From: Synechococcus sp. CCY 9618
Lineage (GTDB): Bacteria; Cyanobacteriota; Cyanobacteriia; PCC-6307; Cyanobiaceae
Assembly: GCF_019038415.1 (NCBI RefSeq)
Contig: NZ_JAFKRG010000019.1
Coordinates: forward strand, 1 to 64,000
Direction of reading: 5' to 3'
Length of the DNA: 64,000 bases
Both the position numbers and the translations under genes were made by a program. Below are positions 44,475 through 57,109 of this stretch, in pieces (within the stretch, counting starts at the first letter, position 1; each line of letters begins with the position of its first letter). The notes beneath the pieces are model-generated. The model did not search any database. It saw nothing but the letters and a program-made list of their open reading frames with translations, and was not told the origin of the DNA.

Positions 44475-44801
44475 TCAGCCGCGATCATCGTCCCTGCCCC
44501 TTCGGGCGGCCAGGCTGAGCCCCAGTCCCCCCAGCACGGCGATCAGCCCCAGGCTGGCCGCCCAGCTGGGGCCCAGGGCCAAGCTCAGCACCAGCGCCAC
44601 CGCCAGGCCCACCGCCAACGACAGCAGCAGGCTGCCGCCCACCAGCACGAGTTGCTGCCATCCCTCATCCAGGGGACCCTCGGCCAGGGCCTGCTCGAGC
44701 CGGGCCAGCGGGACGCTGAGGGGCAGATAGAGCGCCAGGGCCCAGAGGGCGATCCCCGGCAGCAGCGGACGCAGCACGGAGAGGGTGAAGGCTTCAGACA
44801 T
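44475..44801 (-). CDS. Small membrane protein of unknown function
   Basis: A 108-residue protein with three predicted membrane helices (ALWALALYLPLSVPLA, LVLVGGSLLLSLAVGLAVALVLSLAL in part, and SLGLIAVLGGLGLSLA) and a charged C-terminus RRGRDDDRG. No family was recognised. It is convergent with the antiporter (21 bp) and divergent from the alpha/beta hydrolase. Confidence 0.6.
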   Translation of the reverse strand: MSEAFTLSVLRPLLPGIALWALALYLPLSVPLARLEQALAEGPLDEGWQQLVLVGGSLLLSLAVGLAVALVLSLALGPSWAASLGLIAVLGGLGLSLAARRGRDDDRG

Positions 44802-44879
44802 GGCGGCAGTCGCAGGGGGCAGGGCCGCTCGCTGGCCGTGGTTCCTAGCATCGCTCCTCCCTGAGCCACCACCCTGTCC

Positions 44880-45785
44880 ATGGCTTCCACCCCCGAGTCC
44901 CCCTGGCAGTTCCTGGGCCATCGGGTGCACGCCCTGCGGGTGGCACCGCCCGATCCGGTCGGTCCGGCGATCCTGCTTGTCCATGGTTTCGGTGCTTCCA
45001 CCGACCATTGGCGCTTCAACATTCCCGTGCTGGCCGAGACCCACGAGGTCCATGCCATCGATCTGCTGGGTTTCGGCCGCAGCGCCAAGCCCGCCGGCCT
45101 CACCTACGGCGGTGCCCTCTGGCGGGATCAGCTCTGCGCCTATGTGGAGGAGCGGATCGGGCGGCCCACGGTGCTGGTGGGCAACTCTCTCGGGGGCTTC
45201 GCGGCCCTGGCGGCCGGCGCCGCCCTGGGGGAGCGGGCCGCTGGGGTGGCCCTGCTGAACGCGGCAGGACCCTTCAGCGACGAACAGGAGCCCCCCCGGG
45301 GCTGGGGGGCGATCGCCCGCCGCACCGTCGGGGCGGCCCTGCTGCGCAGCCCCGTGCTGCAGCGGTTGCTGTTCGAAAACATGCGGCGGCCGGCCACGGT
45401 GCGACGCACGCTTGAGCAGGTCTACATCGATCGCACCAACGTCGATGACGCCCTGGTGGAGGCCATCCTGCGACCCTCCAGGGATCCCGGCGCCTTCGGG
45501 GTGTTCCGCACGGTTTTCGATATCCCCCGCGGCCAGCCTCTCGATGAACTCTTCATCGAACTCAAGGCGCCGCTGCTGCTGCTCTGGGGCATCCGCGACC
45601 CCTGGATCAATGCCGCCGGCCGGCGGGCCAGCTTCCAGCGCCATGCCCCACCCCGCACCACCGAGGTGGTGCTCGAGGCCGGCCACTGCCCCCACGATGA
45701 GGTGCCCGACCAGGTGAACGCCGTTCTGCTCGACTGGCTGGCGGGCCTCGTGGCCGGCCCCGTTCCGGTGCTGACCGCCGGCTGA
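44880..45785 (+). CDS. Alpha/beta hydrolase
   Basis: A 301-residue alpha/beta-fold hydrolase. The catalytic triad is Ser103 (VGNSLGG), Asp240 (LLWGIRDPWI) and His269 (EAGHCPHDE), and the oxyanion motif is LLVHGFGAS. The cap domain spans about residues 130-215. Similar cyanobacterial proteins are annotated as possible lipases or chlorophyllide-like esterases; the substrate is not inferable here. Confidence 0.9.
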   Translation: MASTPESPWQFLGHRVHALRVAPPDPVGPAILLVHGFGASTDHWRFNIPVLAETHEVHAIDLLGFGRSAKPAGLTYGGALWRDQLCAYVEERIGRPTVLVGNSLGGFAALAAGAALGERAAGVALLNAAGPFSDEQEPPRGWGAIARRTVGAALLRSPVLQRLLFENMRRPATVRRTLEQVYIDRTNVDDALVEAILRPSRDPGAFGVFRTVFDIPRGQPLDELFIELKAPLLLLWGIRDPWINAAGRRASFQRHAPPRTTEVVLEAGHCPHDEVPDQVNAVLLDWLAGLVAGPVPVLTAG

Positions 45786-45819
45786 ATCCTGTCCCAGGCC
45801 AGCCCCCATCTCCGCCGCC

Positions 45820-46661
45820 ATGACCCTCCAGCCCGCCTCCGGTTCCTCCCCCGTCCGCCGCTTCACCGACCCCGCCACGGGCGATGGACTCACCCTCGTG
45901 CCGGAGCGGGGCGGGCTGCTCACCGGCTGGCAGTGCGGCGGCCGCGAGGTCCTCTACTTCGATGCCGAACGCTTCGCTGATCCGGCGAAGTCGGTGCGGG
46001 GGGGGATGCCGGTGCTGTTCCCGATCTGCGGCAACCTGCCCGACGACCTGCTCGTGCTGCCCCAGGGCCGCTTTCCCCTGGCCCAGCACGGCTTCGCCCG
46101 GGATCTGCCCTGGTCGGTGGCCCCGCTGCCGGCGGGTGACGGGGTGGTGATGCGCCTGGAGGATGGCCCCCTCAGCCGCCCCCATTACCCCTTCGCCTTC
46201 GCCCTGGAGCTGGAGCTGCGACTGCAGCCGCAGAGCCTGGCCATCACCGCCCGGATCCACAACCGGGGCGAGGCCGGCACCTCGGCGCTGCCCTTCAGCC
46301 TGGGCCTGCACCCCTACGTCGTCGTGGCTGATCCGGCCCGGGTGCGCCTCGAAGGTCTGCCGTCCGACTGCTTTGACCACCTCACCATGACCCCCGCCGC
46401 CACGGCGGCCCAGCTGGCACGGCTGGAGCAGGGGGTCGATTTCCTCTGCCGGGGCTGCGGCCCGGTGCGGCTGGTGGATCCGGCCGGTGGTCGGGCGGTG
46501 ACGCTGCATCCGGCGGCGCCGATGGATCTGGTGGTGGTGTGGACCGACCCGCCCCGGCCGATGGTCTGCCTGGAGCCCTGGAGCGGCCCCCGGGGAGCCC
46601 TGAGCTCCGGAGACCGGCGCCTGGAGGTGGCCCCCGGCGAGGTTCTGGAGCTGGGCTGCCG

Positions 46662-46683
<22 letters not shown>
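45820..46683 (+). CDS. Aldose 1-epimerase family protein
   Basis: A 287-residue galactose-mutarotase-like protein with GMPVLFPICGNLPDDLL, LAQHGFARDLPWSV and LPFSLGLHPYVVVADPARV, the last carrying the conserved His region. It probably interconverts alpha and beta anomers of a sugar or sugar phosphate (the YeaD-like group). The 3' end overlaps glcE by 22 bp. Confidence 0.88.
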
Positions 46684-47891
<1,208 letters not shown>

Positions 47892-47905
47892 GGCACGATG
47901 GTGCC

Positions 47906-49345
47906 ATGGCGCAGGCGACCGCTGATCCCGGGGTGGTGCTGAAGATCATCGTCATCGACGACGACCCCACCGGCTCCCAGACGGTGCACGGCTGCCCCCT
48001 GCTGCTGCGCTGGGATCGGCAGGCGCTGGCGGCGGGGCTGGCCCATCCCTCGCCGCTGCTGTTCCTGCTGGCCAACACCCGGGCCCTGGCGCCGGCGGCG
48101 GCGGCCGAGCGGGTGCGTGAGATCTGCTGTGCCCTGAAGCCAGCTCTGGCGCGGGCCGTGGCCGCCGGCGCCATCGGCGGCTGGCTGGTGGTGAGTCGGG
48201 GCGATTCGACCCTGCGGGGCCACTTCCCCCTGGAGGTGGAGGTGATCGCCGCGGAACTCGGTCCCTTCGATGCCACCCTGCTGGTGCCGGCCTTCCTGGA
48301 GGGGGGGCGCACCACCGTGGATGGGGTCCACCTGCTGAAGGGGCGGCCGGTGCACGAGAGCCCCTTCGGCCGTGATCGCCTCTTCGGCTACGGCACCAGC
48401 TACCTGCCGGACTGGGTGGCTGAAAAGAGTGGCGGTCGCATCCCGGCCGCCAGCGTGGAGCGCATCGGCCGGCAGGAACTGGAGGGTGGCGGTGCTGTCC
48501 TCCGCCGCCACCTGGCGGAGCTGGAGGGCAATGTCTGTGTGGCGGTGGATGGGGCCTCGCACCGGCAGCTGACGGCCCTGGCGGCGGCGGTGCGGGCCCT
48601 GGCGGTCCCGGAAGGATCCGCGGCACCCAGCGGCCAAGGGCGGCCCCGCCGTTTCCTGTTCCAGAGCGCCGCCAGCCTGATCCAGGCCCTGGCGGCGCTG
48701 CCCCCCCAGCCCCTGCCTCCGGCGGCCCTGGCGGGTCTGCGCCGCCGGGCCGGCACCACGTCGTTGCCGGGACTGGTGCTGGTGGGCTCCCATGTGCCCC
48801 TGGCTGATGCCCAGCTGGAGCGCCTGTTGGCCGAGCCCGGCTGCGTCGGGGTGGAGCTGGACGTGGCCCGGGTGCAGCGGGTGCTGGAGGGTCCGGAGCC
48901 CCGGCTGCTGCTGGCTTCCCTGGAGCAGGCCTGGAGGCAGCGGCTGGCGGCGGTGCTGGCCGACGGCCGAACACCGGTGCTGTTCACCAGCCGAGGTGAG
49001 GCCCGCTGTCGTCACCCGGAGGAACGGCGGGTCCTGGGCCAGGCCCTGGCGGGGCTGATGGCCAGGCTGGCGGCTGCCCTGGCGCCGGAGCTCGGCTACG
49101 TGATCAGCAAGGGGGGCATCACCACCCACACCCTGCTGGCCGATGGGCTGGGTCTGGAGACGGTGGAGTTGCAGGGGCAGCTGCTGCCGGGGCTGTCGCT
49201 CGTGCTGGCCGGACCCGGCGGGGACCCTGACCGGAAAGCGGGAGAGGCGCGGTTGCCGGTGCTCACCTTCCCGGGCAATCTCGGCGAGGCCGGAACCCTG
49301 CGGGAGGCCTGGGGGTGGATGGAGGGTCAGTCGGGGGGGGTGTAG
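47906..49345 (+). CDS. Four-carbon acid sugar kinase family protein (DUF1537)
   Basis: A 479-residue two-domain kinase of the OtnK/DtnK type. The N-terminal domain has VIDDDPTGSQTVHG and SRGDSTLRGHFPLEVE (substrate side). The C-terminal nucleotide domain has LVLVGSHVPLADAQ, YVISKGGITTHTLLADGLG and FPGNLGEAGTL. Known members phosphorylate threonate, erythronate or 3-oxo-tetronate. It sits in opposite orientation between glcF (overlap 19 bp) and glcE (14 bp between starts), suggesting a tie to C2/C4 acid metabolism, which is inference. Confidence 0.88.
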   Translation: MAQATADPGVVLKIIVIDDDPTGSQTVHGCPLLLRWDRQALAAGLAHPSPLLFLLANTRALAPAAAAERVREICCALKPALARAVAAGAIGGWLVVSRGDSTLRGHFPLEVEVIAAELGPFDATLLVPAFLEGGRTTVDGVHLLKGRPVHESPFGRDRLFGYGTSYLPDWVAEKSGGRIPAASVERIGRQELEGGGAVLRRHLAELEGNVCVAVDGASHRQLTALAAAVRALAVPEGSAAPSGQGRPRRFLFQSAASLIQALAALPPQPLPPAALAGLRRRAGTTSLPGLVLVGSHVPLADAQLERLLAEPGCVGVELDVARVQRVLEGPEPRLLLASLEQAWRQRLAAVLADGRTPVLFTSRGEARCRHPEERRVLGQALAGLMARLAAALAPELGYVISKGGITTHTLLADGLGLETVELQGQLLPGLSLVLAGPGGDPDRKAGEARLPVLTFPGNLGEAGTLREAWGWMEGQSGGV

Positions 49346-50664
49346 CTGCGAACAAGCAGCTCCAGGGGGTGAACCACCGGCAGGGGACGGTGCTGACCTC
49401 CCATGGCCTGGCGGATCTGCAGGGTGCAGCCGATGTTGGCGCTCACCGCCAGCTCGGCGCCGGTGCCCGAGAGATCGGCCGCCTTGATGCGGCCCAGTTC
49501 TGCCGCCTCCTCGGGCTGGATGAGGTTGTAGATGCCGGCGCTGCCGCAGCACACCCCGGCCTCGGTCGCCTCCCGGATCCGCACATGGGGGATCCGGCCC
49601 AGCAGGCGGCGCGGCTGGGCCTGCAGGCCCTGACCGTGGAGCTGGTGGCAGGCGTCGTGGTACGCGAGCTCCAGGGGGCGCTCGGCACTGGCGGGGGTGC
49701 CGTCGGCGTGGGGGAGGGGCTGCAGGGCCGCCTGGAAGTCCTCGCTGAGGCCCACCGCGTCGAGGAACTCCTGGATGTCGGCCACCTTCCCCACCAGGGG
49801 GTGCTGGCTGCCGAGGATCTCCCCGTACTTCTTGAGGGTGTGGCCGCAGCCCGAGGCGGCCACCAGCAGGGCGTCGAGGGGCTCCGGGCCCGCCGCTTTC
49901 CCCGGCCCGATCACCGCCGCGAAGCTCTCCATCAGGGCTGAGGCCAGCTCCCGGGTCTGTTCCAGTTCCCCCTGATGGTGCGTCATGGCGCCGCAGCAGC
50001 CCTGGCCGGGGGGGATCACCACCTCGATGCCGTTGGCGGCCAGCACCTGGATGGCGGCGGTGTTCACGGCCGGATCGAACAGCCGCTGCACGCAGCCCAG
50101 CACCAGCCCCACCCGCTGGCGGCGTGGTCCCAGGGCCGGCACCAGCACGGGCAGGTCGTCGCGGAAGGCCTCCTCCGCCAGGGGCGGCAGCAGCTTCTCC
50201 ATCGCCGCGATCTGGGGCCCGAACAGGCGGGTGAGGCCGCTGCGGCGCGCCAGGGCCTGCAGGGGCGTGCCGGCGTAGAGCCGCAGCGGCCGCAGCACCG
50301 CCCGCAGCCGTTGGGGATAGGGCAGCAGGGCGAAGAGCAGGCGCCGGAAGGCCCGCTGGGCCGGGCTGCGCAGCTCGGGTGCATTCAGCAGCGGCCGGGC
50401 CTGTTCGATCAGCTGGTCGTAGCGCACCCCCGCCGGACAGGCGGTGACACAGGCGAAGCAGCCCAGGCAGCTGTCGAAATGCTTCGCCACCGTGGCATCC
50501 AGTTCCAGCTCCCCGGCGTTGATGGCCTTGAGGGCGTGGATCCGCCCTCGGGGGGAATCCATCTCCGTGGCCAGCACCCGGTAGCTGGCGCAGCTGGGCA
50601 GGCAGAAGCCGCAGTGGACGCAGGGGTCGGCCGCGATGAAGGCTTCGGCAGGGGTACCGCTCAT
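49327..50664 (-). CDS. glcF: Glycolate dehydrogenase, iron-sulfur subunit GlcF
   Basis: A 445-residue protein with two 4Fe-4S ferredoxin sets, CVHCGFCLPSCASY and CLGCFACVTACPAGV, and two CCG domains (GQGCCGAMTHHQGE and EAGVCCGSAGIYNLI). It passes electrons from the GlcD/GlcE flavins to the quinone pool. It follows icd by 19 bp on the same strand, so the pair may be co-transcribed. Confidence 0.95.
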   Translation of the reverse strand: MSGTPAEAFIAADPCVHCGFCLPSCASYRVLATEMDSPRGRIHALKAINAGELELDATVAKHFDSCLGCFACVTACPAGVRYDQLIEQARPLLNAPELRSPAQRAFRRLLFALLPYPQRLRAVLRPLRLYAGTPLQALARRSGLTRLFGPQIAAMEKLLPPLAEEAFRDDLPVLVPALGPRRQRVGLVLGCVQRLFDPAVNTAAIQVLAANGIEVVIPPGQGCCGAMTHHQGELEQTRELASALMESFAAVIGPGKAAGPEPLDALLVAASGCGHTLKKYGEILGSQHPLVGKVADIQEFLDAVGLSEDFQAALQPLPHADGTPASAERPLELAYHDACHQLHGQGLQAQPRRLLGRIPHVRIREATEAGVCCGSAGIYNLIQPEEAAELGRIKAADLSGTGAELAVSANIGCTLQIRQAMGGQHRPLPVVHPLELLVRSYTPPD

Positions 50665-50683
50665 GGCGTCCAGTGTGCCGGGC

Positions 50684-52114
<1,431 letters not shown>

Positions 52115-52184
52115 TGCGTCGGCACGAAACACGCGGGCGAGCCTAGGTTTCAGCCAAGTTGGGTTTCTGCTCAGGGGAAACGGC

Positions 52185-52637
52185 ATGAATGCGGCTGACC
52201 AGGCCCGATCGGTGGAACTGGCCGCCGCCATCGCCGCTGTGGTCGGTCAGTTCCGCCTGCACTTCCCCGCCGCCCGGGCCAACCTCACCCCCTGGCGCGA
52301 TGATCCCCTCACCCGGGCCTTCGATGAGCGGGAAAGCCTGGATCTCTCTTTCCACTTCCCCGGCTGGAGTCCCCGCCTCCAGTGCCGCTCGCTGCTGGTG
52401 CAGCTGCGGCTGGAGCGGGCGCCCGCCGGCTCCGGTGAGCGGCCCCGGCTGCTGGGGGTGCTGATCCGCGGGCTCACCTACGAATCGGAGCGCTGGCGGC
52501 TGGCCACCGTGGGTGACTGGCAGCCCTCGGGTTCGCACCTGCCGGTGGCCGAGGTGGTCGGCACCCTCCAGCAGGTGTGCCGTGAGCTGTTCCATCTCTT
52601 CGGCGGCGAGGCGGCCAGCGGGGAGCGAGCCGCGTAA
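52185..52637 (+). CDS. Conserved hypothetical protein
   Basis: A 150-residue soluble protein, [28 protein letters not shown]..., with mixed alpha/beta composition and no recognised domain. AGGGGAAACGGC precedes the ATG. It lies 76 bp upstream of ho1 on the same strand and could be co-transcribed with it. Function unknown. Confidence 0.65.
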   Translation: MNAADQARSVELAAAIAAVVGQFRLHFPAARANLTPWRDDPLTRAFDERESLDLSFHFPGWSPRLQCRSLLVQLRLERAPAGSGERPRLLGVLIRGLTYESERWRLATVGDWQPSGSHLPVAEVVGTLQQVCRELFHLFGGEAASGERAA

Positions 52638-52713
52638 TCCTTCGCAACCTTGCTGCACGCCCGGGAAAGCCCCACCTACGTTGGATCGTCTGCCCGCGCA
52701 GCCTTCCGAACCC

Positions 52714-53427
52714 ATGTCCGTCGCCCTTGCCTCCCAACTCCGTGAGGGAACGAAGAAAGCCCACACGATGGCCGAGAACACCGGCTTCGTGAGCTGTTTC
52801 CTCAAGGGGGTCGTCGACAAGGCCAGCTATCGCACCCTGGTGGCTGACCTCTGGTTCGTCTACAGCGCCATGGAGGAGGAGATCGGCAAGCTGACCGACC
52901 ACCCGGTGGTCGGACCGATCGCCTCACCCGAGCTCAACCGGCGTGAATCGCTGGAGCAGGACCTGGCCTTCTATTTCGGTGGCGACTGGCGTCAGCAGAT
53001 CCGGGCCACCCCCGGTGCCCAGGCGTACGTGGCCCGGCTGCACCAGGTGGCCCGGGAGTGCCCCGAGCTGCTGGTGGGCCACCACTACACCCGCTACATC
53101 GGCGACCTTTCCGGCGGCCAGATCCTCAAGAACATCGCCCAGAAGGCCATGAATCTGGGCGAACACGACGGCCTGCGCTTCTACGAATTCGACGCCATCG
53201 CCGACGAGAAGGCCTTCAAGACCAACTACCGCGCCACCCTCGACAGCCTGCCCATCGACCAGGCCATGGCCGATCGGATCGTGGAGGAGGCCAACGAGGC
53301 TTTCCACTGCAACATGAAGATGTTCCAGGAGCTGGAGGGCAACCTGGTGGCCGCCATCGGCAAGGTCCTCTTCGGCTTCCTCACCCGTCGCAGCCGCTCC
53401 GGCAGCACCGAGGCCGTACCGGCCTAG
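52714..53427 (+). CDS. ho1: Heme oxygenase (ferredoxin-dependent)
   Basis: Opens haem to biliverdin IX-alpha, the precursor of phycobilins. The 237-residue all-helical protein has the proximal His in REGTKKAHTMAEN and the distal-helix motif YIGDLSGGQILKNIAQKAM. A short Ser/Arg-rich tail follows the last helix. The pbsA/ho1 type typical of Synechococcus; no bilin reductase gene is adjacent. Confidence 0.97.
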   Translation: MSVALASQLREGTKKAHTMAENTGFVSCFLKGVVDKASYRTLVADLWFVYSAMEEEIGKLTDHPVVGPIASPELNRRESLEQDLAFYFGGDWRQQIRATPGAQAYVARLHQVARECPELLVGHHYTRYIGDLSGGQILKNIAQKAMNLGEHDGLRFYEFDAIADEKAFKTNYRATLDSLPIDQAMADRIVEEANEAFHCNMKMFQELEGNLVAAIGKVLFGFLTRRSRSGSTEAVPA

Positions 53428-53467
53428 GGTCCCCGGGCCGTCGGCGGACGCCGCCACCGAGATCCGC

Positions 53468-54526
53468 GTGCGCCCCATTCGCTTTCTGCTTCCCGGCACC
53501 ACCGGACGCTTCAATTGCGGCGGCCTGCTGGTGGAGCTGCAGACGGCCCGGCTCACGGCCCAGCTGGCGCCCACTGAGGTGGTCACCTACCGCCAGCGGG
53601 AGCCCGATCATCCCTTCCTCGACGACCTGCTGGAGCGGGAGCCCACGCCCGGAGACGCCCTCTGGATCGTCAGCTGGGGCTTTGATGTTCCCGGCCTGCT
53701 GCGGCGGCTGAGGGGGCGCCCGGTGGCCTACCACGCCCACAGCAGCGGCTACGGGTTTTCCCTGCCGCCCGGTGTTCCCGTGCTGGCGGTGAGCCGCAAC
53801 ACCCTCGGCTACTGGGGGGACCGGGCCCCCCGCAATCCCCTGTACCTGGTGCCGAATGCCCTGCAGCCCAAATGGCTGGAGCGGGGCCACCGGCCAGGGG
53901 CGGCCCCGGGCGGCGGCAGCCGGCCGATCGATGTGCTCGTGCAGCAGCGCAAGAACAGCCGCTACGTGCTCGAGCTACTGGTGCCGGCCCTGCGCCGGCG
54001 GGGGCTTCGGGTGGAGGTTCAGAGCGGCTGGGTGGACGATCTGGTGGATCTGTTCAACAGCGCGGTGGTGGTGCTCTACGACTCCGCCGACTACTGGCGC
54101 GGCCGGGGGGTGAGCGAGGGCTTCGGGTTGCCCCCGATCGAGGCCCTGGCCTGCGGCTGTGTGGTGTTCAGCAGCCTGAATCACGCCCTGGCCGACCAGC
54201 TGGATCCCGGCCTGGTGGGGCATCAGATCGGTTGCGGCAGCCTGGAGAACGATCTGGAGCGGATCTCCGCAGCCGTGGACGATCCGCAGGCATGGCAGAC
54301 CCCCGTGAGCGGGGTCACGCCTCTGCTGGAGGCCTGCTCCGAGGGGGCGCTGCTGGAGCGCTGGCGAAACGCCCTTGTGGCGATCGATCGCCACTGGGAC
54401 CGGTTGCTGCTCTCCGGCTGCACGCCACTGCGATCTCCGCAGCTGCTTCAGCTCCGTTGCCGCCGTTGGCTGGATCTTCTGGCAAGGCTGCGCCGACGCA
54501 TGGTCCGCCCAGGAAGGGATGGATGA
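53468..54526 (+). CDS. Glycosyltransferase (GT4-like)
   Basis: A 352-residue protein from a GTG start. The C-terminal half has GVSEGFGLPPIEALACGCVVFSS, the nucleotide-sugar-binding E-x7-E region of GT4 enzymes, and the N-terminal half reads MRPIRFLLPGTTGRFNCGGLLVELQTARL. First gene of the right-hand polysaccharide region, 40 bp after ho1. Donor and acceptor are unknown. Confidence 0.82.
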   Translation: MRPIRFLLPGTTGRFNCGGLLVELQTARLTAQLAPTEVVTYRQREPDHPFLDDLLEREPTPGDALWIVSWGFDVPGLLRRLRGRPVAYHAHSSGYGFSLPPGVPVLAVSRNTLGYWGDRAPRNPLYLVPNALQPKWLERGHRPGAAPGGGSRPIDVLVQQRKNSRYVLELLVPALRRRGLRVEVQSGWVDDLVDLFNSAVVVLYDSADYWRGRGVSEGFGLPPIEALACGCVVFSSLNHALADQLDPGLVGHQIGCGSLENDLERISAAVDDPQAWQTPVSGVTPLLEACSEGALLERWRNALVAIDRHWDRLLLSGCTPLRSPQLLQLRCRRWLDLLARLRRRMVRPGRDG

Positions 54527-54601
54527 GGCCTGCCGGCATCGCTGACGTCGGGCCCCACCAGGCATCCGGCGCCTTTGGAAAAGGGGCGGTGTGGAGGGCT
54601 C

Positions 54602-56680
54602 TCAGGGCCTCGAACCCTGGGGAGGAGAAGGTCGATCCCGTGGCGACAGCCTGCCTTCCTTCTCAAGCAGCGTCAGGAGGGGCTGCTCCAGTCGATCCAT
54701 GGCCCCCTCCGCAAGGTGATCGTCGTCTTGGAGAAGCTCGCGCATGGCGGAGAGAGAGCAGCCCTGCCGGCAGATCAGCTTCTCCGCATCGAGGATGTCG
54801 ACCTGAGGAAGGCGTTCCTGCAGCTGGCTGTTGAGTCGACGCGCCCGCTCCAGATCCTGCGCGAGGTTGGCGCTGCAGTCCCTCAGCACACCTTCGGGCC
54901 GGAACCATTCCGGCAGGCATCGATCCCGGTCGAGCAATCTGGGGCCAGCGCCGACAAGCACCACCTGGATCCCTCGCCTGGCCGCAGCCGCCTGGAAGCG
55001 GCGCACCGCATCCGCGTAGAGCGCCAGTTTCGCCTCCCCACCTCTGATGGGCCGTCCGGCGCGATCGAGGAATTCGTTCCGCTGGTCCGGGGTGGTGGTA
55101 TCGCCGAGATGGGAGAGGTGATAGCCCGCGATGATCGCCATGTCGCCGGCCTGGCCGCGCTGCAGCACCGTCTGCTCGGAAAAGGTGTGAAACTCCCGGC
55201 AACCCTGCTGGTCGTGGTCCGTGCCGACCTCAGGGAAGGGGCACCCCTGGCGCGCCAGCATCGTGATGGCGAAGCCACGTTGGTGCAGCCGGCGAGCCAG
55301 GGGCAGAAGGCTGCTGGCATGACTGTCACCGAGAAGAAAGATGCGGCGAACCCCTGGCTGGGGGGTGTCGAGCTCAGCGGTTGAACAGCTCTGCAGCGTG
55401 CGCTCGAGGACGCCGGCATCGATGGGTCTGGAGTTTGGGATCAGGCAGGTGCGACGGTCGATGGAGGTCCCTGGAATGCTCTGGGAAAGGGCCTTCAGCT
55501 CTGAGGACTGTGCGGGCTCACCCAGGAAAAGATGACGCCCCTGCTCGCCTGCCGCCGCCACTGTCAGGGGAATGGCCAGCAGGCCGTTGACCCCCACCCC
55601 CAGCGCGATGGTCTGCCATGCCGTCCCCGCCCAGCGAATGCGCCGCAGGGGGTTTTCGAGGTAGCGCCAGGACGCATCAGCGAGCACGACCATCAACACC
55701 AGCTGCAGCGGAATGGTCCAGCCATGGATGCCGATGGTCCAGCGGCTCAGGGTGAGCACACTCCAGTGCCACAGGTAGAGCGAGTAGGAGATCAGGCCGA
55801 TGTGGCGGATCCACCCGATCAGCAGCAGATTCTTCACCAGGGACTTCTGCATCAGCGCGCCGATCAGAACGCAACTGGCCGCGATCGTGAGGATCGTGGC
55901 CACGGTGGCTGAACTGGCGGGGAGGAACTGAACCGAGATCAGCACCAGCAGAGGTGCCCATGCCGGACAGCGAACCAGCGTTGCCGGCAGTCGATGCCGA
56001 TGGGGACCGTCGTTCCCGGTGCCATGCAGCATGATGTGCAGAAGACAGCCGGCAGCGATTTCCCAGAGTCGTCCCTGGGTGAGGAAGTAGGCGGCCACAT
56101 CTCCTGGCTCCTGCATCACGAACCAGCCCAGGGAAAGCAGCCCAATCAGGCCGATTCCTGCCATGTAGCGTCGAATCGTCAGCGACCCGCTTCTCCCCAT
56201 GCCCAGGAGGAACCAGGCCAGCAGTGGGAAGAACAGATAGAACTGTTCTTCCACGCCAAGGGACCAGGTGTGGGTGAAGGTGTTGTAAAGCGCATCGCTG
56301 CCGAAGTAGTCAACGGACTCCTGATAGAGAAAGAGATTGGAAACGCCGAACATGGCGCTCAGGCCCGTCAGCAGGGAGGCCTCCGGTTCCGGGTCGACCA
56401 TGCAGGTGAGTGCTGCCGTGACGGCCACGAAAACCGCAAGGGCGGGGATCAACCGCTGCACTCGACGGCGATAGAAATCGGCCAGAAAATGGCCCGGGCT
56501 GGGATGAAGTCGCTCTCCGGCGCTGCGCAGGATCGATCCGGTGATCACATAGCCGGAGATGGCGAAGAAGATATCCACCCCGAGGAAGCCTCCTGGCAGC
56601 CACTCGGGCATGATGTGGTTGATGACAACGGCCGAGACAGCCAGTCCCCTGAGGCCGTCAAGCTCAGCTCTGTAGTTCAT
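54602..56680 (-). CDS. Acyltransferase-3 / SGNH membrane protein (OafA/YrhL-like)
   Basis: A 692-residue protein with an N-terminal acyltransferase-3 domain of about ten membrane helices (YRAELDGLRGLAVSAVVINH, FLGVDIFFAISGYVITGSIL, FTHTWSLGVEEQFYLFFPLL) and a C-terminal SGNH hydrolase domain (IFLLGDSHASSLLPLA with the catalytic Ser). Such fusions O-acetylate cell-surface polysaccharide. ATG 56680 has AAGGTGG upstream. It is on the strand opposite the glycosyltransferases around it. Confidence 0.93.
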   Translation of the reverse strand: MNYRAELDGLRGLAVSAVVINHIMPEWLPGGFLGVDIFFAISGYVITGSILRSAGERLHPSPGHFLADFYRRRVQRLIPALAVFVAVTAALTCMVDPEPEASLLTGLSAMFGVSNLFLYQESVDYFGSDALYNTFTHTWSLGVEEQFYLFFPLLAWFLLGMGRSGSLTIRRYMAGIGLIGLLSLGWFVMQEPGDVAAYFLTQGRLWEIAAGCLLHIMLHGTGNDGPHRHRLPATLVRCPAWAPLLVLISVQFLPASSATVATILTIAASCVLIGALMQKSLVKNLLLIGWIRHIGLISYSLYLWHWSVLTLSRWTIGIHGWTIPLQLVLMVVLADASWRYLENPLRRIRWAGTAWQTIALGVGVNGLLAIPLTVAAAGEQGRHLFLGEPAQSSELKALSQSIPGTSIDRRTCLIPNSRPIDAGVLERTLQSCSTAELDTPQPGVRRIFLLGDSHASSLLPLARRLHQRGFAITMLARQGCPFPEVGTDHDQQGCREFHTFSEQTVLQRGQAGDMAIIAGYHLSHLGDTTTPDQRNEFLDRAGRPIRGGEAKLALYADAVRRFQAAAARRGIQVVLVGAGPRLLDRDRCLPEWFRPEGVLRDCSANLAQDLERARRLNSQLQERLPQVDILDAEKLICRQGCSLSAMRELLQDDDHLAEGAMDRLEQPLLTLLEKEGRLSPRDRPSPPQGSRP

Positions 56681-57109
56681 CTGGACCACCTTCCGCCGTC
56701 TCCGCACCCAGAGACGTCCCGGCGACCTGGCAGGAAAGGGGATCGGAACACTCTTCGCACCTGCCCTGGACCTCCACGAGAGCGGCCAGCCTGACAGAAA
56801 GGCCCGTGGCGTGTTCCGGCAGCGATGCTCCATGCCGGTGCAGCCCCCAACGCGCCCGTACAGGCACTGGGCATGGCCCTTCCGGAGGCCGGCTGCCCTC
56901 CCATCCTTCAGGGCTGCCGTCGCCACCCCGACCTCGCCATGCCCTCGCTCGCCAGACCGCTTCCCGGGAGTGCAGGCGGGCAAGGCGGGTGGGCAAACGG
57001 TTCTCTCTCTGGCCTGTGCGCCGCACTGACAGCAGCCCGTGCGCCAGTAGGTTTCCAAGCCGGGGATCATTGCGCACCAACACCATCCGCGCGGACCTCC
57101 TGTGTGCTC
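56681..57109. other. 429-bp intergenic region, no gene seen
   Basis: This gap lies between the divergent acyltransferase and ABC exporter genes. Open frames through it have no recognisable protein and are continuous with the shadow frames of the flanks. It presumably holds the two promoters. No repeat, tRNA or terminator was found by eye. Confidence 0.5.
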